Assembly: GCF_003231275.1 (NCBI RefSeq)
Contig: NZ_QKVL01000001.1
Coordinates: 620,001 to 684,000 of the forward strand
Source: Pseudomonas huaxiensis
GTDB taxonomy: Bacteria > Pseudomonadota > Gammaproteobacteria > Pseudomonadales > Pseudomonadaceae
Direction: 5' to 3'
DNA length: 64,000 nucleotides
The translations under genes and the position numbers were made by a program. This document shows, piece after piece, positions 17,721-26,975 of the stretch (within the stretch, counting starts at the first letter, position 1; every line of letters starts with the position of its first letter). Below the pieces are notes generated by a model, which saw nothing but the letters and a program-made list of their open reading frames with translations, made no database searches and had not been told where the DNA came from.

Positions 17721-17752
17721 TCCCGGCACTTCACCTCACCGAAGACTCGCTC

Positions 17753-17908
17753 ATGCCTGCTTCCCCTGTAACCCACGTGTTCACTACCGCGCCAGACGCG
17801 GTAGTTGTCGTGCATGGGTTTCAGCAGCCGGCCAGCAGCCAGTATCCACCTGTCAGAACCGTTGTGGCGTGCCCCATGGCACCGCCAGCAGTGGTGGTAG
17901 TGGGCTGA
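17753..17908 (+). CDS. valine-rich leader peptide upstream of an EamA exporter
   Basis: A 51-codon ORF reading MPASPVTHVFTTAPDAVVVV and continuing to a second AVVVVG just before TGA. It has two runs of four valines at residues 17-20 (codons GTA GTT GTC GTG) and 47-50 (GTG GTG GTA GTG). TAPDAVVVV resembles the valine cluster in the known ilvBN leader peptide of enteric bacteria, which senses charged Val-tRNA by ribosome stalling. The ribosome-binding site is weak (GAAGA). It starts 32 bases after the predicted -10 element and ends 106 bases before the transporter. That it is translated is inference; no homologue was searched. Confidence 0.5.
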   Translation: MPASPVTHVFTTAPDAVVVVHGFQQPASSQYPPVRTVVACPMAPPAVVVVG

Positions 17909-18014
17909 GCGGCCAAGCGCCGCACCCCTCCACTCCAGCGATTCTGAATCCGGTCGACTGCTTCGACGCAGCCCGGCCGTTCGGCTTACTTGCCCGAATA
18001 CAGGTGGCAAATTC
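17784..18014 (+). promoter_or_regulatory. candidate leader-peptide riboregulator of the EamA gene
   Basis: Four RNA features can be read. An 8-bp perfect hairpin CTACCGCG-CCAGA-CGCGGTAG (17784-17804) abuts the first Val cluster. CCACCTGT (17846-17853, inside the leader ORF) is the exact complement of ACAGGTGG (18000-18007), which contains the transporter's Shine-Dalgarno sequence. GTGCC-CCAT-GGCAC forms a hairpin at about 17869-17882. GCGGC-CAAGC-GCCGC (17909-17923) starts right after the leader stop. No strong terminator T-run is present, so control of translation is more likely than transcription attenuation. Confidence 0.45.
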
Positions 18015-18884
18015 ATGTCTGTTCTTTCCAAAGCATCCGTGGCCTCGGCGGCTACCACCAGCCTGTTCGTCCTGCTCTGGAGCAGTGGCGCGATCGTGTC
18101 CAAACTGGGACTGGCGCAGGCCACGCCCTTCGCTTTTCTGTTGCTGCGCTTTCTCATCGCCCTCGGCGGTCTGTTGTTGCTGGGTCCGCTGCTCAGACTG
18201 CGCTGGCCCCGTGAGCCCGCAGCCATCCGCCAAGCGCTGATCACCGGTGCAGTGCTTCTCGGCGCCTACCAGATCTTCTACCTGCTGGCGCTGGACCTGA
18301 AGGTCACGCCCGGTGTCATGGCCACGGTCATGGGCGTGCAACCGATTCTCACCGTCGCGCTGATGGAGCGGCAACGTTCGTTCAGTCGGTTGTTCGGGTT
18401 GTGCCTCGGTCTGGCCGGGCTGGTGCTGGTGGTCTGGCAAGGGCTCGGCCTGGGCGGAATCTCCCTGGCCGGCATGGGCTTTGCCTTGCTGGCGCTGGCG
18501 AGCATGACCTTCGGTTCGATCATGCAGAAGCGCATCACCCGCGATCCCCTCGGCACGCTGCCGTTGCAGTACCTTGCCGGCCTGTTGCTGTGTGGGTTGT
18601 TCGCACCGTTCCAGCCGCTGGCGGTGCAGCCGGGCGCGCAACTGTGGGGTTCGTTGCTGTGGATGGGCCTGGTGGTTTCGCTGCTGGCGACCCTGTTGCT
18701 GTACCGGCTGATTGCCCGGGGCAATCTGGTCAATGTCACCAGCCTGTTTTACCTGGTGCCGGCGGTCACCGCGGTGATGGATTACCTGATCTTCGGTAAC
18801 CGTCTCGCCGCGTTGAGCCTGCTGGGCATGGGGCTGATCGTTATCGGCCTGCTGTTCGTGTTCCGCCAGCCGGCGCGGGCTTGA
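18015..18884 (+). CDS. EamA family (DMT) exporter behind a Val-rich leader
   Basis: 289 residues with about ten membrane helices in two EamA halves; the internal duplication is visible as SLFVLLWSSGAIVSKLGL (first half) and GFALLALASMTFGSIMQKR (second half). DMT exporters of this type release amino acids and other metabolites across the inner membrane. The ATG is preceded by AGGTGG at 8 bases, part of the sequence complementary to the leader ORF. The Val-rich leader suggests the cargo relates to branched-chain amino acids, which is inference. Its 3' end overlaps the next, convergent EamA gene by 44 bases. Confidence 0.85.
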   Translation: MSVLSKASVASAATTSLFVLLWSSGAIVSKLGLAQATPFAFLLLRFLIALGGLLLLGPLLRLRWPREPAAIRQALITGAVLLGAYQIFYLLALDLKVTPGVMATVMGVQPILTVALMERQRSFSRLFGLCLGLAGLVLVVWQGLGLGGISLAGMGFALLALASMTFGSIMQKRITRDPLGTLPLQYLAGLLLCGLFAPFQPLAVQPGAQLWGSLLWMGLVVSLLATLLLYRLIARGNLVNVTSLFYLVPAVTAVMDYLIFGNRLAALSLLGMGLIVIGLLFVFRQPARA

Positions 18885-19749
18885 GCACCAGCCACAAGGC
18901 CAGGCCGATCAGCAGGCCGCCGTAGAGGTGCGCCGTGGAGATCGGCTCGTCCAGCAGCCAGGCACCCCAGAGCACGCCGAATGCCGGGATCAGGAAGGTC
19001 ACGGTGGAAGATTTCACCGGGCCGATTTCGCTGATCAGGCGGAAGTACAGGATGTAGGCGAAGGCGGTGCACACCAAGCCCAGGCCCAGCAGTGACAACC
19101 ACACCGGCCATCCGCCCCAGCTTGTGGGTGGCTGGGTGGCGACGCTCCAGGCGAACAGCGGGGTCAGCAGCAAGGTTGCGCCCATCATGCTGCCCAGCGC
19201 GGACAAACGGCTGTCGAGGCCGCCGCGCTGGTCCAGCCAGCGCCGGGCGAGAAAACCCGACAGGCCGTAGCAGGTGGTGGCGCCAAGGCAGGCGAGGGCG
19301 CCCTGCATCAGCTTCAGGTCGAAGGCCACCGGCCCGGCACCACTGAGGATGCCAACCCCCAGCAGACCGAGGAAGATTCCCAGCAACTTGGGCAGGGTCA
19401 TGGCTTCATGGAAGAACAACGCGCCGATCAGCACGCCCATCAGCGGCGTGGTGGCGTTGAAGATTGCCGAGTAGCCGGCGGGCAGGACCTGTGCGGCCAC
19501 CGCGTAGAGCGTCGCGGGGATCCCCGAGTTGATCATGCCCAGTAGCAGCGCGACTTTGAACTTGCCCTGGAAGTCCCAGCGCACGCGCAACAGGGCGAGG
19601 ATCAGCAGCAACCCGGCGCAGGCGATCGATACCCGGAAAAACGCCGTCGGCACGGTGCCCAGCACCGGGGCGATGATGCGCATGAACAGAAAGCTGGCGC
19701 CCCAGACGGCGGCGAGGATCAGCAAACGGGACAAAGCGATGGGGCTCAC
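18841..19749 (-). CDS. EamA family (DMT) transporter
   Basis: 302 residues, about ten transmembrane helices in two halves (LLILAAVWGASFLFMRII at the N-terminus; LACLGATTCYGLSGFLARRW opening the second half). Typical RhaT/EamA layout with a conserved proline-containing helix near VFLIPAFGVLWGAWLLDEPI. Substrate cannot be predicted. Convergent with, and overlapping by 44 bases, the EamA gene at 18015; the two are clearly different paralogues, not a local duplication. The promoter region faces that of aceK. Confidence 0.85.
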   Translation of the reverse strand: MSPIALSRLLILAAVWGASFLFMRIIAPVLGTVPTAFFRVSIACAGLLLILALLRVRWDFQGKFKVALLLGMINSGIPATLYAVAAQVLPAGYSAIFNATTPLMGVLIGALFFHEAMTLPKLLGIFLGLLGVGILSGAGPVAFDLKLMQGALACLGATTCYGLSGFLARRWLDQRGGLDSRLSALGSMMGATLLLTPLFAWSVATQPPTSWGGWPVWLSLLGLGLVCTAFAYILYFRLISEIGPVKSSTVTFLIPAFGVLWGAWLLDEPISTAHLYGGLLIGLALWLVLKPAPAGGTRTAGR

Positions 19750-19978
19750 GGGACTCTCCGGGCAGAAACGGGGAAAGGAGTGTAAGGCATAAGCCGGGGC
19801 GATCTCGTCCGCTTTCTTGCGGGCTGAATCCGTTCATGCCGGTCAATGTCGCCCAGTGCGCAAAAACGCCTGTTCGCGATGCTGGCAGAGTGGTTCCGAT
19901 TTGGCCGATCCGCCCCTGTGCAGCGGCCTGCGCCGCGGTTACTCTCAGGCTTTCGTCCTTTGTGCCAGAGGTCCAGAT

Positions 19979-21709
19979 ATGCCCCAGCAATGGCCGGCCG
20001 CCAATATCGCCCGGATGATCCTCGAAGGTTTCGACAATTATCGTGAGCACTTCCGCCAGATCACTGTCGGTGCCCGCGAGCGTTTCGAAAAAGCCCTCTG
20101 GCAACAGATCCAGAGCGCCGCAGCGGCGCGGATCAATCTCTACGAGGAAAAGGTCGCCGAGGTCAGCACCCGCCTGCACGAGGGCTTTGATGCCGAGGTG
20201 CTACTGGATGTCTCGTTCTGGCCACTGGTGAAGAGCGCCTACATCAACTTGATCGACCCGCGCCTCGACGATGAGCTGTCGGAGACCTGGTACAACTCGA
20301 TCTTCTGCAGCCTGTTCAGCCACGACCTGATCAGCGACGGCTGCATGTTCATCCACACCACCCGGCCGTCACTGCGCGCCCACGAACGTGCAGCGCAGAC
20401 CCGCGTCTATCGCCCGGACGGGCAACTGGCCGGGCTGCTCGGGCAGATTTTCAACGACTACCGCTTCGACGTGCCTTATGCCGACCTGCCGGGCGACCTG
20501 GCCCGTCTGGAAGCGCAATTGCGCGACAACCTCCCGGACTGGGTGTGCAAGGACCCGCAGTTGCAGATCGAGCTGTTTTCGCCGGTGCTCTACCGCAACA
20601 AAGGCGCGTATCTGGTGGGGCGGATCTTCACCCAGGACGAGCAATGGCCGCTGGTGATCCCGCTGCTGCACCGCGAAGGCCATGGCATCGAGATCGACGC
20701 GCTGATCACCGACGAAGCCGATGTGTCGATCATCTTCTCCTTCACCCGCTCCTATTTCATGGTGGATGTGCCGGTGCCGGCGGAGTTCGTCGGCTTCCTC
20801 AAGCGCATTCTGCCGGGCAAGCATATTGCCGAGTTGTACACCTCGATCGGGTTCTACAAGCACGGCAAATCGGAGTTCTATCGGGCGCTGATCAACCACC
20901 TGGCCAGCACCGACGACCGCTTCATCATGGCTCCCGGCGTGCGCGGCATGGTGATGAGTGTGTTCACCCTGACGGGCTTCAACACCGTGTTCAAGATCAT
21001 CAAGGACCGCTTCTCGCCGTCGAAAAGCGTCGACCGCGCTACGGTGATCGAAAAGTACCGCATGGTGAAGAGCGTTGACCGGGTCGGGCGTATGGCCGAT
21101 ACCCAGGAGTTCGCCGATTTTCGCTTCCCGGTGAGCAAGTTTGACCCGGATTGCCTGGCCGAACTGCTGGAAGTGGCGCCCTCGACCGTGACCCTGGAAG
21201 GCGACACGGTGCTGGTGCGTCACTGCTGGACCGAGCGGCGCATGACCCCGCTGAACCTGTATCTGGAAAACGCCACCGACGCCCAGGTCCGCGAAGCGCT
21301 GGACGATTACGGCCTGGCGATCAAGCAACTGGCGGCGGCGAACATCTTTCCCGGCGACATGCTGCTGAAGAACTTCGGCGTCACCCGTCACGGCCGGGTG
21401 GTGTTCTACGACTATGACGAAATCACCCTGCTCACCGAGGCCAATTTCCGCCGCATCCCGGCGCCGCGTTTCCCCGAGGATGAGATGTCTAGCGAGCCTT
21501 GGTATTCCATTGGCCCGCACGACGTGTTCCCCGAGGAGTTCCCGCCGTTTCTCTTCGCCGATATGGGCCAGCGCCGCCTCTTCAGCCAGTTGCATGGCGA
21601 GCTGTACGACGCCGAGTACTGGAAAGGCCTGCAGGACGCGATCAGCGCCGGCAAGGTGATCGATGTCTTCCCGTACCGGCGCAAGGGCCGCGAAGAAGTG
21701 ATTGCCTGA
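19979..21709 (+). CDS. aceK: isocitrate dehydrogenase kinase/phosphatase
   Basis: 576 residues, the family length. AceK phosphorylates and dephosphorylates isocitrate dehydrogenase, directing isocitrate into the glyoxylate bypass during growth on acetate or fatty acids. The start at 19979 gives [25 protein letters not shown], matching the conserved AceK N-terminus; the frame is open farther upstream but not protein-like. The C-terminal kinase core shows [24 protein letters not shown], the catalytic and metal-binding loop. This fits the two fadD genes elsewhere in the window, since fatty acid growth needs the bypass. Confidence 0.95.
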   Translation: MPQQWPAANIARMILEGFDNYREHFRQITVGARERFEKALWQQIQSAAAARINLYEEKVAEVSTRLHEGFDAEVLLDVSFWPLVKSAYINLIDPRLDDELSETWYNSIFCSLFSHDLISDGCMFIHTTRPSLRAHERAAQTRVYRPDGQLAGLLGQIFNDYRFDVPYADLPGDLARLEAQLRDNLPDWVCKDPQLQIELFSPVLYRNKGAYLVGRIFTQDEQWPLVIPLLHREGHGIEIDALITDEADVSIIFSFTRSYFMVDVPVPAEFVGFLKRILPGKHIAELYTSIGFYKHGKSEFYRALINHLASTDDRFIMAPGVRGMVMSVFTLTGFNTVFKIIKDRFSPSKSVDRATVIEKYRMVKSVDRVGRMADTQEFADFRFPVSKFDPDCLAELLEVAPSTVTLEGDTVLVRHCWTERRMTPLNLYLENATDAQVREALDDYGLAIKQLAAANIFPGDMLLKNFGVTRHGRVVFYDYDEITLLTEANFRRIPAPRFPEDEMSSEPWYSIGPHDVFPEEFPPFLFADMGQRRLFSQLHGELYDAEYWKGLQDAISAGKVIDVFPYRRKGREEVIA

Positions 21710-21718
21710 CTGTTCGCT

Positions 21719-22585
21719 TCAGCTTTTCAGGCACTTCAGTTCACTGAAGTCGCGCCGCACCTGGGCCAGGCGACTGTCCAGGTGCTGGCGCTGTTGAGCG
21801 CTGCTTTGCGCCATCAGGTCCACCAGCAGGCTGCGCAGTTGCTCTTCGGTGTTCTGGAAGGCGACGCGGTATTCCGGGGTCCAGAATTGTTCGCGGTTTT
21901 TCAGCAACTCGCCCAGGCGCGGCTCGAAGTTGTCGCTCTGGCGCTGGTCCATCAGGTTGCTGAATTCGTTCTGCCAGTGGGCACGGTTGGCGATCCAGGC
22001 GCGATTCTGTTCGCCCAGGCTCGCCGACCAGGCGGCGACCCGTTCCTGTTGCTGCGGGTTGAGGCCACCGAACCAGGGCGACAGACGTTTCTCCATCCGT
22101 TCGCCGCGCTGCTCGATCTGCTTCGATAGCGGCGTTTTCACGTATTTTGCCTGCCGCTCGCGGATATCCTCCGCAAAGCTCTGGCGCATTTCCCGCACTT
22201 GCTCGTCGTCCATGCCCTTGAGCAATTGCGCCGCCGACGGGGTGATCTGCTCGGCGACCCGGGCGACGGCCTGCCGCGCTTCCTGGGTGCGCGCCTGCAG
22301 GCCCTGTTCGGTGACCTGATCGTCGGCGACCATGCCGCGAATACGGTCCATCCAGTCAAGATAGCCGGGCAGTTGGGTTTTGCAGTGCCAGGCCAATTGC
22401 TGCTTGAGGCGTTCATTGAGCCAGCTTTTCTGCTGGCGGTTCATGTCCAGGTAATCGCTGAGCGACCAGGGCACCAGCACATCGAGATTGCGGTAAGCGA
22501 GATCCAGCCGGGTGCACGACAGCAGAAACAGGCTGGCGACGATCAGGGTAGCGGGGCGCAGGCAGCGCAGTAGACGAGCGGACAT
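21719..22585 (-). CDS. DUF6279 family lipoprotein
   Basis: 288 residues. The signal sequence ends in LFLLSC, a lipobox, so the mature protein should be attached to a membrane through the Cys at about residue 24. After TRLDLAYRNLDVLVPWSLSDYLDMNRQQKSWL the protein is mainly alpha-helical and Gln/Arg-rich, as in DUF6279. No function is established. It is convergent with aceK, with only 9 bases between the stops, and divergent from the CvfB-like gene. Confidence 0.82.
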   Translation of the reverse strand: MSARLLRCLRPATLIVASLFLLSCTRLDLAYRNLDVLVPWSLSDYLDMNRQQKSWLNERLKQQLAWHCKTQLPGYLDWMDRIRGMVADDQVTEQGLQARTQEARQAVARVAEQITPSAAQLLKGMDDEQVREMRQSFAEDIRERQAKYVKTPLSKQIEQRGERMEKRLSPWFGGLNPQQQERVAAWSASLGEQNRAWIANRAHWQNEFSNLMDQRQSDNFEPRLGELLKNREQFWTPEYRVAFQNTEEQLRSLLVDLMAQSSAQQRQHLDSRLAQVRRDFSELKCLKS

Positions 22586-22740
22586 GGCGAGTCCCTTCGG
22601 TTGGCATCCTTACTGGGTATAGAACAGGTCTTCCCATACCGGTTCAACCTGATCTCCTTCAGCAATGAAAGCGCTGATCTGTCGGGCGATTCCCATGGTT
22701 CGGGTGTAGAATGCGCGGCTCGCAACGAGGATTTTCGGAC

Positions 22741-23577
22741 ATGGCTTTAGTTGGGCGTTACAACACCTTGCAGGTGGTCAAGCACACGGACTTCGGTCTG
22801 TACCTGGATGGCGGCGCGGATGGCGAGATTCTTCTGCCCAACCGCTATATCCCCAAGGACACGCCCAGTGAGGTCGAGGACTGGCTGAACGTCTTTGTCT
22901 ATCTGGACAGCGAAGACAAGCTGATCGCCACCACCGAGAAGGCCAAGGTCCAGGTGGGCGAGTTCGCCAGCCTCAAGGTCATCGAGATCAACAGCATCGG
23001 TATCTTCCTCGACTGGGGCCTGCCCAAGGACCTGCTGATGCCGTACTCCGAAGAGAAGCGCCAGATGCGCGCCGGTGAGTACTGCGTGGTGCACGTCTAC
23101 CTCGACCGCCGCACCCGTCGTATCACTGCCACCGCCAAGCTGGACCGCTACCTGGACCAGACGCCGGCCAATTACCGGGTCGGCCAGCAGGTTGACCTGC
23201 TGGTGGTGGAAGAGAGCCCGATGGGCTTCAAGGCCATCATCAACAACAAGCACTGGGGCCTGATTCACAAGAACGAAGTGTTCAAGTTCCTGCGTTCCGG
23301 CAAGCAGGAAAAGGGCTACATCAAGGAACTGCGCGAAGACGGCAAGATTGCCCTGAGCCTGCAGCCTATCGGCCAGGACGCCGCCCTTGGCCTGCACGAG
23401 CAGATCCTGGCGAAGCTCAAGGCTGCCGACGGCGTGCTGCCACTCAACGACAAGAGCGATCCGCAGGTGATCAGCGACATGTTCGGGGTCAGCAAGGGCA
23501 ACTTCAAAAAGGCCATCGGCGCCTTGTACAAGAGCGGTCAGATCGTTATCCACGACAACCGCATCGAGCTGGCCTGA
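22741..23577 (+). CDS. CvfB-like S1 RNA-binding protein
   Basis: 278 residues. Tandem S1-type OB folds are followed by a C-terminal winged helix (SDPQVISDMFGVSKGNFKKAIGALYKSGQIVIHDNRIEL), the architecture of CvfB/YitL. The N-terminus VGRYNTLQVVKHTDFGLYLDGG and the middle KGYIKELREDGKIALSLQP are typical. It likely binds RNA and influences translation or virulence-type regulation, as CvfB does in Firmicutes; the target here is unknown. ATG 22741 fits the family. Its stop abuts the end of the convergent small gene. Confidence 0.85.
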   Translation: MALVGRYNTLQVVKHTDFGLYLDGGADGEILLPNRYIPKDTPSEVEDWLNVFVYLDSEDKLIATTEKAKVQVGEFASLKVIEINSIGIFLDWGLPKDLLMPYSEEKRQMRAGEYCVVHVYLDRRTRRITATAKLDRYLDQTPANYRVGQQVDLLVVEESPMGFKAIINNKHWGLIHKNEVFKFLRSGKQEKGYIKELREDGKIALSLQPIGQDAALGLHEQILAKLKAADGVLPLNDKSDPQVISDMFGVSKGNFKKAIGALYKSGQIVIHDNRIELA

Positions 23578-23955
23578 TCAGCGTTGGCGATAACCGGAGA
23601 AGTCCAGGTTGTCGCCACCGGGCCGCAAGTCACGCAACAGTGAGTCACGGTCGGCCGACAGCGCAAGGCTGATGGTCGCGCGGCGTTTGCCGGCGTTACG
23701 CACTTCCATCTTTTCCTGGTGCGTGCGCAGGTCGCGCACCGGCACTTTCAGGTGCTGCAGATTGTCAGTCTCGGGGGTGTGCAGGAGCAGGTTAACGAAC
23801 TCACTGTTCTTGCGCAGCCAGGCCACCGGGACATCGAACCACCACAGGTTGCGCTTGCTGTCGAGCACCGCGAATAGCGTGTTGTCGCTGTTCAGCATGG
23901 GTTTTTCCAGCGCCTGGTTGCGCCGGGCGATGGCGGTGGGTTTATCGAGTTTCAT
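23578..23955 (-). CDS. conserved hypothetical protein
   Basis: 125 residues, soluble and basic with no signal peptide (MKLDKPTAIARRNQALEKPMLNSDNTLFAVLDSKRNLWWFDVPV). There is a predicted mixed alpha/beta middle (DNLQHLKVPVRDLRTHQEKMEVRNAGKRRATISLAL). No family is recognised. Composition and codon use are like the neighbours, which supports a real gene. It ends one base after the CvfB-like stop. Confidence 0.6.
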   Translation of the reverse strand: MKLDKPTAIARRNQALEKPMLNSDNTLFAVLDSKRNLWWFDVPVAWLRKNSEFVNLLLHTPETDNLQHLKVPVRDLRTHQEKMEVRNAGKRRATISLALSADRDSLLRDLRPGGDNLDFSGYRQR

Positions 23956-24161
23956 GCAGGTTTCCTACGGGTGACGCTTGAAAGGTCGGATATTGTGCTG
24001 GCAATGCTGTGAAACATAAAGCGACCGCTTTCGTTCTCAACGCCCTCTCTGAACTTTTTCCATAAATGATGTCAATTTGATTGCGCAAAACCAGCGCCGA
24101 CGACTGATGTCGCCTTATTGAATGCCAGGCTGGTCCCTGGTATCGCCATGGAAGAAAAGAA

Positions 24162-24587
24162 ATGCGAGTACTCATCGCTTTGCTGTTGATGTTCAGCGGG
24201 TATGCCAATGCCAGTTGTGGAACGATCAGCGACTCCGATCAACGGACGTACTGCTACGCCAAGACGGGGAGTGGCAGTTGCGGAACGATCAGTAACTCTG
24301 ATCTGCGCACGCAATGCTATGCCGAGACTGGAAACGGCAGCTGCGGCACGATCAGTGATAGCGATCAGCGTACGTACTGCTATGCCAAGACCGGGAGCGG
24401 CAGTTGCGGAACCATCAGCAACTCCAATTTGCGCACGCAATGCTATGCCGAAACCGGTAACGGCAGTTGCGGCACGATCACTGACAGCGACCAGCGTACC
24501 TACTGTTACGCCAAGACCGGGAGTGGCAGTTGCGGGACTATCAGCAACTCGGATCTGCGCGCCATGTGCTACTCCGAGACCCAGTGA
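24162..24587 (+). CDS. secreted cysteine-repeat protein (six 21-residue repeats)
   Basis: 141 residues. Signal peptide MRVLIALLLMFSGYANA (residues 1-17), then six tandem repeats from residue 18 to the end. The unit is S-C-G-T-I-x-[DN]-S-[DN]-x-R-x-x-C-Y-[AS]-[KE]-T, with two Cys per unit (12 in all). Two subtypes alternate: DSDQRTYCYAKTGSG and NSDLRTQCYAETGNG. The last unit is two residues short. The mature protein has only these repeats and is probably disulfide-bonded outside the cytoplasm. No function is known. It stands alone, 91 bases before csbD. Confidence 0.7.
   Translation: MRVLIALLLMFSGYANASCGTISDSDQRTYCYAKTGSGSCGTISNSDLRTQCYAETGNGSCGTISDSDQRTYCYAKTGSGSCGTISNSNLRTQCYAETGNGSCGTITDSDQRTYCYAKTGSGSCGTISNSDLRAMCYSETQ
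24213..24584 (+). repeat. 63-bp tandem repeats (126-bp A/B higher-order unit)
   Basis: The coding sequence of the cysteine-repeat protein consists of six copies of a 63-base unit, alternating between two subtypes so that 126-base pairs recur three times. Copies differ mostly by synonymous or conservative changes, for example GACTCCGATCAACGG versus GATAGCGATCAGCGT, so copies have diverged under protein-level constraint. Confidence 0.85.
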
Positions 24588-24677
24588 GCCTTCGGGCGAA
24601 AAATAAATGAAACTCTGCGCTTCGCTTGCCAGTCCATCTTTTTGTCAATTCTGACGTTCCCTTCGAGGAGAAATCCC

Positions 24678-24857
24678 ATGAGTGGCACCAAAGATAAAGT
24701 CAAAGGCGTGGCCAACGAAGCGGTCGGCAACATCAAGCAAGGCGTCGGCAAGGTTACTGACAACGACAAATTACGCGCCGAAGGCAAGGCCCAGGAACTC
24801 AAGGGCGAAGCCCAGCAAGCGGTCGGCAAGGTCAAGGATGCCGTGAAGAAGCCTTGA
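24678..24857 (+). CDS. CsbD family stress-response protein
   Basis: 59 residues, the standard CsbD size. The charged, Lys/Gly/Glu-rich sequence [20 protein letters not shown] and its near-repeat [20 protein letters not shown] are diagnostic. Members of this family are induced by general stress. GAGGAG lies 8 bases before the start and a strong terminator follows, so it is a one-gene transcript. Confidence 0.9.
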   Translation: MSGTKDKVKGVANEAVGNIKQGVGKVTDNDKLRAEGKAQELKGEAQQAVGKVKDAVKKP

Positions 24858-24877
24858 TTGCTGTAGCTGTAGGAAAG

Positions 24878-24904
24878 CGGCCATCTTCGGGTGGCCGTTT
24901 TTTT
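24878..24904 (+). terminator. rho-independent terminator of csbD
   Basis: 8-bp stem CGGCCATC / GGTGGCCG with TTCG tetraloop (24878-24897), followed by seven T. Confidence 0.92.
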
Positions 24905-25013
24905 GTCCGCAGGATTGAATCGCGACCATCTACGTGGGGTCTATTAGACTGTTTTTTAACTTTTCCCAATTTCGACCCGGGAACCAGTGCCTCAGGCAGC
25001 GAAAGGAGACGCC

Positions 25014-25988
25014 ATGATTCTTCCCCATTTACGCGGCATACCCTTGCACCGCGTACTGGTACGCACGGTCAGCGAATTTCTCGATGACGAAATGTCCACG
25101 TATGCCTCGGCACTGGCCTACCAGATGCTGTTTTCGTTGTTCCCCTTCCTGCTGTTTCTCATCGCCCTGATCGGTTTCCTGCACCTGCCGGACTTCTTCT
25201 CCTGGCTGCGCCTGCAGTCGGAGCTGGTGTTGCCGCCGCAGGCGCTGGAACAGGTCAACCCGGTGATCGACCAGTTGCAGCAATCCAAGGGCGGCTTGCT
25301 TTCGGTGGGTATCGTCATCGCCCTGTGGACCGCCTCGGCCGGCGTGCGCCTGATGATGAGCGCGATGAACGCCGCCTACGACGTGGCCGAAGGCCGTCCG
25401 GTCTGGAAGCGTATTCCGCTGTCGGTTTTCTACACCGTCGGTATCGCCGGCATGCTGCTGGCCGCCGCAGCGCTGATGGTCTTGGGGCCGCAGGTGATGA
25501 GCTGGGTGGCTTCGCAGGTGGGCATGGAGGAAATCATCGTCACGGTATGGACGGTGCTGCGCTGGCCGGCCATCGTGATTCTGATGATGGTAGCGGTGGC
25601 GTTGATCTACTACGTGATGCCCGATGTGAAGCAGGAATTCCGTTTCATCACCCCCGGCTCGGTGCTGGCGGTGGTGGTGTGGATCATCGCGTCGCTGGGC
25701 TTCGGTTACTACGTGAAGACCTTTGCCGACTACAACGCGATGTACGGCAGCATCGGCGCGATCATCGTGCTGTTGCTGTATTTCTACATTTCTGCGGCGG
25801 TGTTGCTGCTTGGTGCGGAAATGAATGCGGTGATCGAGCACATGTCCGACGAGGGCAAGGACCCGGGGGAAAAAGAACCCGGTGAAAACGCTGCCGAGCA
25901 TGATAAAAAGCATGTTTCCGGGCTAGGGCGCGATCATTCCCTGGCTCCCGAGGCAGAACCTGTCAACCGAGCCCCCCATGATTCATGA
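25014..25988 (+). CDS. YihY/BrkB family inner-membrane protein
   Basis: 324 residues with six membrane helices. The family motif near the N-terminus is [31 protein letters not shown], and the C-terminal core includes [42 protein letters not shown]. The hydrophilic tail ([22 protein letters not shown]) is cytoplasmic. AAAGGAGA precedes the ATG. The gene overlaps the deformylase gene by 11 bases, so the two are co-transcribed. Function of the family is unresolved. Confidence 0.88.
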   Translation: MILPHLRGIPLHRVLVRTVSEFLDDEMSTYASALAYQMLFSLFPFLLFLIALIGFLHLPDFFSWLRLQSELVLPPQALEQVNPVIDQLQQSKGGLLSVGIVIALWTASAGVRLMMSAMNAAYDVAEGRPVWKRIPLSVFYTVGIAGMLLAAAALMVLGPQVMSWVASQVGMEEIIVTVWTVLRWPAIVILMMVAVALIYYVMPDVKQEFRFITPGSVLAVVVWIIASLGFGYYVKTFADYNAMYGSIGAIIVLLLYFYISAAVLLLGAEMNAVIEHMSDEGKDPGEKEPGENAAEHDKKHVSGLGRDHSLAPEAEPVNRAPHDS

Positions 25989-26517
25989 CATTCTCAAGAT
26001 GGGCGATGAGCGCTTGCTGCGCATCGCCCCGCCGGTCCCGGAGCATATGTTCGGCAGTGCCGAACTGACGCAACTGATCGACGACATGTTCGAAACCATG
26101 CGCCATGTCGGCGGTGTCGGCCTGGCCGCGCCGCAGATCGGTGTCGACCTGCAACTGGTGATCTTCGGCTTCGAGCGCAGCGAGCGTTACCCGGATGCCG
26201 AACCGGTGCCGCAGACCATCCTGCTCAACCCGGTCATCACGCCGATGGGCAGCGAACTGGAAGAGGGCTGGGAAGGTTGTTTGTCGGTGCCGGGTCTGCG
26301 CGGCGTGGTCAGCCGCTACAAGGGCATCTACTACGAAGGCGTCGACCCCGATGGTCAGCCGATCCGCCGCACCGCCGAAGGCTTCCACGCCCGGGTGGTG
26401 CAACACGAGTGCGACCACCTGATCGGTCGCCTCTACCCCTCGCGCATCCACGACTTCAGCCGCTTCGGTTACACCGAGGTGCTGTTCCCCGGCCTGGACC
26501 CGGCCAGCGACGACTGA
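25978..26517 (+). CDS. def: peptide deformylase
   Basis: 179 residues. All three peptide deformylase motifs are present: [10 protein letters not shown] (motif 1), EGCLSVPG (motif 2, with the Cys metal ligand) and QHECDHLIG (motif 3, two His ligands and the catalytic Glu). Removes the N-formyl group from new proteins. This is a def copy outside the usual def-fmt operon and overlaps the BrkB gene; a second deformylase probably exists elsewhere, which is inference. Overlaps the 3' end of the convergent GNAT gene by 49 bases. Confidence 0.92.
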   Translation: MIHDILKMGDERLLRIAPPVPEHMFGSAELTQLIDDMFETMRHVGGVGLAAPQIGVDLQLVIFGFERSERYPDAEPVPQTILLNPVITPMGSELEEGWEGCLSVPGLRGVVSRYKGIYYEGVDPDGQPIRRTAEGFHARVVQHECDHLIGRLYPSRIHDFSRFGYTEVLFPGLDPASDD

Positions 26518-26975
26518 TCCCGCGCCATCGCCAGCAATGGCTTGCTGCGCCGGTAGCGGGCCAGGCGTTCGGCGAGGACCGCCGGCAGCGCTTCATCGAC
26601 GGTGAAACCAAGCCGTTCGTAGAACCCCTGCAGATCCGGATGACAGAACAGCCAGATAAAGCCTTCGACCTGTTCGCTGGCTTCGTCGATCAGGCGCCTG
26701 GCGACCTGCTGCCTGCGCCAGTCCGGCGCGACCAGCAGGCCGGTCAGCCACTGACCGCCCGGCACCGCGGTGAGGTTCAGCGCGGCGATGATTTCACCCC
26801 CCCGGGCGACCCAAACCACGCTGTTCTCGCTGGCGCGCATTGGCGAAGCATGGCGTTTGTAGAATTTATTCAGCAGCGGCCGCTCGGAGGGACTAAGCAG
26901 ACTGCACAGGATCGGGCTCGGGTTTGGCACGGGGCGAGGGCTCTGGCACGGGCGTTTGCGCTGGGCGCAAAGCAT
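26469..26975 (-). CDS. GNAT family N-acetyltransferase
   Basis: 168 residues. The acetyl-CoA loop is [23 protein letters not shown] (the Q/R-x-x-G/A-type motif is weakened to RRQQVA). The C-terminal strand-helix [15 protein letters not shown] is typical of GNAT proteins that modify small molecules or proteins. The first 35 residues are basic and may be a leader-like extension, so the true start could be internal. Convergent with def. Substrate unknown. Confidence 0.72.
   Translation of the reverse strand: MLCAQRKRPCQSPRPVPNPSPILCSLLSPSERPLLNKFYKRHASPMRASENSVVWVARGGEIIAALNLTAVPGGQWLTGLLVAPDWRRQQVARRLIDEASEQVEGFIWLFCHPDLQGFYERLGFTVDEALPAVLAERLARYRRSKPLLAMARDQSSLAGSRPGNSTSV

Noticed and set aside
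17635..18240. Long frame across the leader and transporter start in another frame
   Set aside because: It crosses the transporter start in the wrong frame and lacks a ribosome site; the Val-rich ORF at 17753 and the transporter at 18015 are better explained.
24213..24584. CRISPR-like or other RNA array
   Set aside because: The tandem units are coding repeats without spacers; each 63-base unit keeps the reading frame and the protein pattern.
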